This document shows, piece by piece, positions 23,893 through 26,276 of a DNA stretch of 26,276 nt (positions within the stretch are counted from its first letter, which is position 1; every line of letters starts with the position of its first letter). The translations under genes and the position numbers were made by a program. Source of the DNA: a virus. Where the stretch lies: IMG/VR virus record IMGVR_UViG_3300041409_001121, positions 1-26,276 of that record; one strand, written 5' to 3'. Under the pieces are notes generated by a model that saw nothing but the letters and a program-made list of their open reading frames with translations, was not told the origin of the DNA and made no database searches.

Positions 23893-24806
23893 ACCACCGC
23901 CTTTCCGCGGCCCTGCGCCGTATCGGTCTCGGATGCATGCCGCTGACGGGCATCTATGGCCCAATCTCGCGAGATACCGCAATCAAGATCATTCGACGCG
24001 CCCTGGATCTTCATATTACCCACTTCGACACGGCCGAGATCTACGGCCCCTACCTAAACGAAGAACTGTTGTCCGATGCTCTTGGCTCCGATCGGACGAG
24101 CGTCGAAATCGCCACCAAATTCGGATATCGCCTCCAAGACGGCAAGATCGTTGGATTGGACAGCAGACCGCAGTCTATCCGCCTAGCCGTGGAAGGCTCG
24201 TTGCGGCGACTGCGTCGTGAATACGTCGATGTCCTTTACCAGCATCGACCTGATCCCGCGGTGCCGGTCGAAGATGTCGTCGGCACTATGGCGGACTTGG
24301 TGAAAGAGGGGAAGGCATTGGCGTTGGGGTTGTCGGCCACCGACCAAGACTCGCTTCGGCGCGCCTCAGCGACACACCCGATTGCTTTCATTCAGAATGA
24401 GTACTCTCTAATCGCTCGCGATCCGGAGAAGGCACACCTGCTGTGCCTGCAAGGAACCTCAACACAATTTGTCTGCTATTCACCGCTGGGACGCGGGATA
24501 CTCGCAGGTAAGCCGCCGAAGGCGACCCAGCAATCTTCGACAGATTACCGCAACAAGGATGCTCGATTTCAACCGGAACGCCACGCCGAGCTCGTCGACC
24601 AGCTTGCACCGCTCTGGCAGATCGCCGCCGCTCAATCAGTTTCACCTGCCGCAATTGCTCTGGCCTGGCTGCTGTCCAAAGCACCCGCAATCCGCGTCAT
24701 TCCAAGTGCGACCGACGAGGGGCAATTGAACGCCAACGTCCTCGGTGAGGAAATAGCTTTGTCGGCCGAAGAAATCGGCGCGCTCGACCTAGTCGCTGCG
24801 ACTTAG
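23889..24806 (+). CDS. Aldo-keto reductase family protein
   Basis: The 305-aa protein is a complete NADPH-dependent aldo-keto reductase: RIGLGCMPLTGIYGP at the N-terminus, THFDTAEIYGP with Asp47 and Tyr52, ATKFGY with Lys77, and VDVLYQHRPDP with His119 complete the catalytic tetrad. AFIQNEYSLIARDPE, CYSPLGRGILAG and IRVIPSATDEGQLNANV form the later barrel strands and the phosphate-binding site for NADPH. Such enzymes reduce aldehydes and ketones. It is the last gene of operon B, starting in an ATGA overlap with the kinase gene. Such genes are often found in metabolic operons, so its conservation with the exonuclease and radical SAM genes would be informative. No clear terminator is seen after it. 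Confidence 0.92.
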   Translation: MNHRLSAALRRIGLGCMPLTGIYGPISRDTAIKIIRRALDLHITHFDTAEIYGPYLNEELLSDALGSDRTSVEIATKFGYRLQDGKIVGLDSRPQSIRLAVEGSLRRLRREYVDVLYQHRPDPAVPVEDVVGTMADLVKEGKALALGLSATDQDSLRRASATHPIAFIQNEYSLIARDPEKAHLLCLQGTSTQFVCYSPLGRGILAGKPPKATQQSSTDYRNKDARFQPERHAELVDQLAPLWQIAAAQSVSPAAIALAWLLSKAPAIRVIPSATDEGQLNANVLGEEIALSAEEIGALDLVAAT

Positions 24807-25043
24807 CGAGGTCAGTCAGAAGGCCCCTGCCGTTGTCTTCGTCAGGCTCATAAACAAATGGCAGTTCGTATTGATCATTGTAGCGCGGATCCGGCGGCGA
24901 CCGGCAGATGGACAATGTGCGTATCGACTACAATGTGGCGTTGCAGGCAGTGTTAAACCGTGAAAGAATCGCGATGGGCCTTGCTCCGGGATTTCCGGCC
25001 CATTCTTGCGTTTCTTGGGAGCCAGACCAAACGTACGACTGCC

Positions 25044-25085
25044 TGGCTGGAGCGGGAGGATTCGAACCTCGAAATGGCGAGTTAG
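25044..25085 (-). other. 3'-terminal tRNA fragment, candidate attachment-site scar
   Basis: On the minus strand this segment ends with a T-arm (loop TTCGAAT, stem CGAGG/CCTCC with one mismatch), the acceptor half CGCTCCA, discriminator G and an encoded CCA (25044-25046). A matching 5' acceptor half (TGGAGCG) is not found within 120 bases upstream on that strand, so only the 3' part of a tRNA is present. The T-to-acceptor sequence and GCCA end look most like tRNA-Gln or tRNA-Ser types. Fragments of this kind often mark the att boundary of an integrated element. Confidence 0.55.
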
Positions 25086-25342
25086 AAATCAGATCGTCTC
25101 GCCTGTCCGAGAGAAGCGGCAAAATCTCTTTTCACCGAAGCTCATAAGTAGCTCGAAAGGTTCGAATTTAGAGAACCGTACCGAATGGTTGGAGTCCAGA
25201 GCTCCGGAGAGAAACGGGCTTTTCGGAGAACAATATGCGGCTCTGCCGATCGGGGAGTCCGAAGCTCAAATGACAAATCGCTGCCGTTATTGGGCTCAAT
25301 CGCCGGCGAGATCCGCCGGAGAATGCGCGTCTCAGACCAAGC

Positions 25343-25432
25343 TGGCGGAGAGAGTGGGATTCGAACCCACGGTACAGTTTCCCGCACACACGCTTTCCAA
25401 GCGTGCGCCTTAAGCCACTCGGCCATCTCTCC
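25343..25432 (-). tRNA. tRNA-Ser (anticodon GGA)
   Basis: The 90-nt minus-strand gene folds as a class II tRNA: acceptor GGAGAGA pairs with TCTCTCC, followed by discriminator G and encoded CCA. The D-arm contains GGCCGAGTGGCTTAAGGC, the anticodon arm CGCTTGGAAAGCG has anticodon GGA (plus-strand 25396-25398), there is a long variable arm, and the T-arm has GGTTCGAATCC. It reads serine UCC and UCU codons. It marks the return to the core chromosome beside otsA. Confidence 0.97.
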
Positions 25433-25890
25433 TGGTGCCCTCTCTTGAAGGGCCATGACGACTTTTGCAAGAGACCGAGCCCGCGACGCCAGTGATTTTC
25501 GTAACGAATTGAACCAGCGGCGATATTTGGCGACTTCGTTGTCGCAGATTTCGCCCCTTGTGAGGCCTGTGAACCGGATAGCGGGCACCGCCGACGATAT
25601 CCTGAGGGACCGTTACGCATCCGGAGAACGATGTGACCATTGGCTGCGCATTGGCATTCTCGCTTGCTGCCGCCGCCGCTTGCCTTGCAGGGCGCTGGCG
25701 CAAGCCTGTTCACGCCATGGCCCGGTGGTGAGCTGCGATGACGGCCGGCGCGGGTTGCTGTCGGGAGATGCGATCATCTGGGCCGACGGCACGCGAGACC
25801 AAGCTCGTCATGGCCGGACTCGTCCCGGCCAGCCACGTCTTGAATTCGTGCGAGCGAAGCCGGACCCGCGTGCCGGGTTAAACCCAAGCG
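25433..25890. other. Intergenic stretch between otsA and tRNA-Ser
   Basis: No real gene is visible. The open frames here either overlap the tRNA or lack ribosome binding sites and protein-like composition. The stretch holds the REP-like palindrome near 25806-25842. The promoter of the tRNA-Ser gene, read leftward, must lie in its left part. Confidence 0.5.
25806..25842. repeat. REP-like palindromic element
   Basis: CGTCATGGCCGGACTCGTCC begins a 37-nt element whose arms TGGCCGG and CCGGCCA (25811-25817 and 25825-25831) form a stable hairpin flanked by CGTCA and CCACGTCTT. Elements of this form, with a GGCCGGGC-type core between CGTCA and CACGTC, are dispersed in Bradyrhizobium and relatives in intergenic DNA. 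Here it lies downstream of otsA and may also act as a transcript stabiliser or weak terminator. Confidence 0.6.
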
Positions 25891-26276
25891 CTAGTGATAG
25901 CGCGCGCTGCTGTTGACCGAGCGCGGCGACCACAAGGTCGCGGGATCGGCGCCAACCGGATCGGCCGCGGCGACCTTGCCGGCAAATTCGTCCTGCAGGG
26001 TGTAGACGAAACTGGCGAACCATTGCCGGATGGTGCTGCTGCGAAGTTTCGCCATCATCGCTTCCCAGCGCATGCGGCGCTCCATCAGCGGCATCGACAG
26101 CGCCGTCGCCATGGTTCGCGCCATGCCGTCGATATCGTGCGGGTTCACGATCAGCGCGGTATCGAGCTCGTTGGCGGCGCCGGCGAATTTCGACAGCACC
26201 AGCACTCCGGGATCGGCGGGATTTTGCGCGGCGACATATTCCTTGGCCACCAGGTTCATGCCGTCCTGCAACGGCG
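25891..26276 (-). CDS. otsA: Trehalose-6-phosphate synthase, C-terminal part (gene cut by window end)
   Basis: The last 126 or so residues of OtsA are present, with [45 protein letters not shown] and [14 protein letters not shown], matching the C-terminal nucleotide-sugar binding half of glycosyltransferase family 20. The enzyme makes trehalose-6-phosphate from UDP-glucose and glucose-6-phosphate in the cytoplasm as part of osmotic and desiccation protection. The true start lies to the right of the window; the Met nearest the edge is internal. The gene is typical chromosomal content. Confidence 0.95.
   Translation of the reverse strand, partial: PLQDGMNLVAKEYVAAQNPADPGVLVLSKFAGAANELDTALIVNPHDIDGMARTMATALSMPLMERRMRWEAMMAKLRSSTIRQWFASFVYTLQDEFAGKVAAADPVGADPATLWSPRSVNSSARYH

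Noticed and set aside
24697-24915. Minus-strand 72-codon frame overlapping the aldo-keto reductase end
   Set aside because: The first 40 residues look protein-like, but half of the frame is antisense to a conserved enzyme and no family is recognisable.
25168-25713. Long minus-strand frame containing RWPSGLRRTLGKRV...
   Set aside because: This is the well-known spurious translation through a tRNA-Ser gene; it overlaps the tRNA fully and has no independent support.
1-26276. CRISPR arrays and insertion sequences
   Set aside because: No regularly spaced direct repeats, no cas genes and no transposase genes were seen anywhere in the window.

Overview
The window comes from an alphaproteobacterium, most likely the Bradyrhizobium/Rhodopseudomonas group (Nitrobacteraceae). 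The clues are a tmRNA acceptor piece in two-piece alphaproteobacterial style at the left edge, small Cys/Met/Trp-containing proteins of a type I associate with rhizobia, a Bradyrhizobium-like REP palindrome, and a trehalose-6-phosphate synthase (otsA) end beside tRNA-Ser(GGA) on the right. The core chromosome appears only at the two edges. Almost everything between (about 0.25-25.1 kb) looks like accessory DNA built from several modules. No database search was possible, so all family names rest on motifs I read directly.

Region 1 (0.2-6.8 kb) is a decayed prophage or integrative-element block on the minus strand: a Toprim protein, a P4/D5-type primase-helicase ATPase, an intergenic array of inverted 9-bp-period repeats, a ParB-domain DNA methyltransferase, and two tandem diverged copies of a P27-type terminase small subunit. 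No large terminase or structural genes follow. Two tiny paralogous proteins and a frameshifted small gene lie to the left.

Region 2 (7.0-10.9 kb) holds a hypothetical gene, then a five-gene recombination cassette in which each start overlaps the previous stop by 4 nt: AlpA-like HTH, small protein, DUF2924, large serine recombinase, HTH-like protein. A small secreted protein follows on the other strand.

Region 3 (11.6-24.8 kb) is the most interesting part. Operon A (11.67-20.47 kb) encodes a dGTPase-like HD phosphohydrolase, a GG-x-VRD/DID nucleotidyltransferase, a 1473-aa fusion of a RecB-like nuclease to a Dna2/Upf1-type SF1 helicase, and a zinc-ribbon N6-adenine/N4-cytosine DNA methyltransferase. 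Operon B (21.6-24.8 kb) encodes a radical SAM enzyme, a DnaQ-like exonuclease, a P-loop kinase and an aldo-keto reductase, each overlapping the next by 4-10 nt. A frameshifted NlpC/P60-type (YiiX-like) hydrolase gene lies between them on the opposite strand. The content (dNTP hydrolysis, nucleotidyl transfer, nuclease-helicase, methylation, plus radical and redox chemistry) suggests an anti-phage or nucleic-acid modification locus. I do not recognise it as any named system. That role is inference.

Region 4 (24.8-26.3 kb) contains a 3'-terminal tRNA fragment (candidate attachment scar), an intact tRNA-Ser(GGA), a REP-like palindrome and the truncated otsA end.
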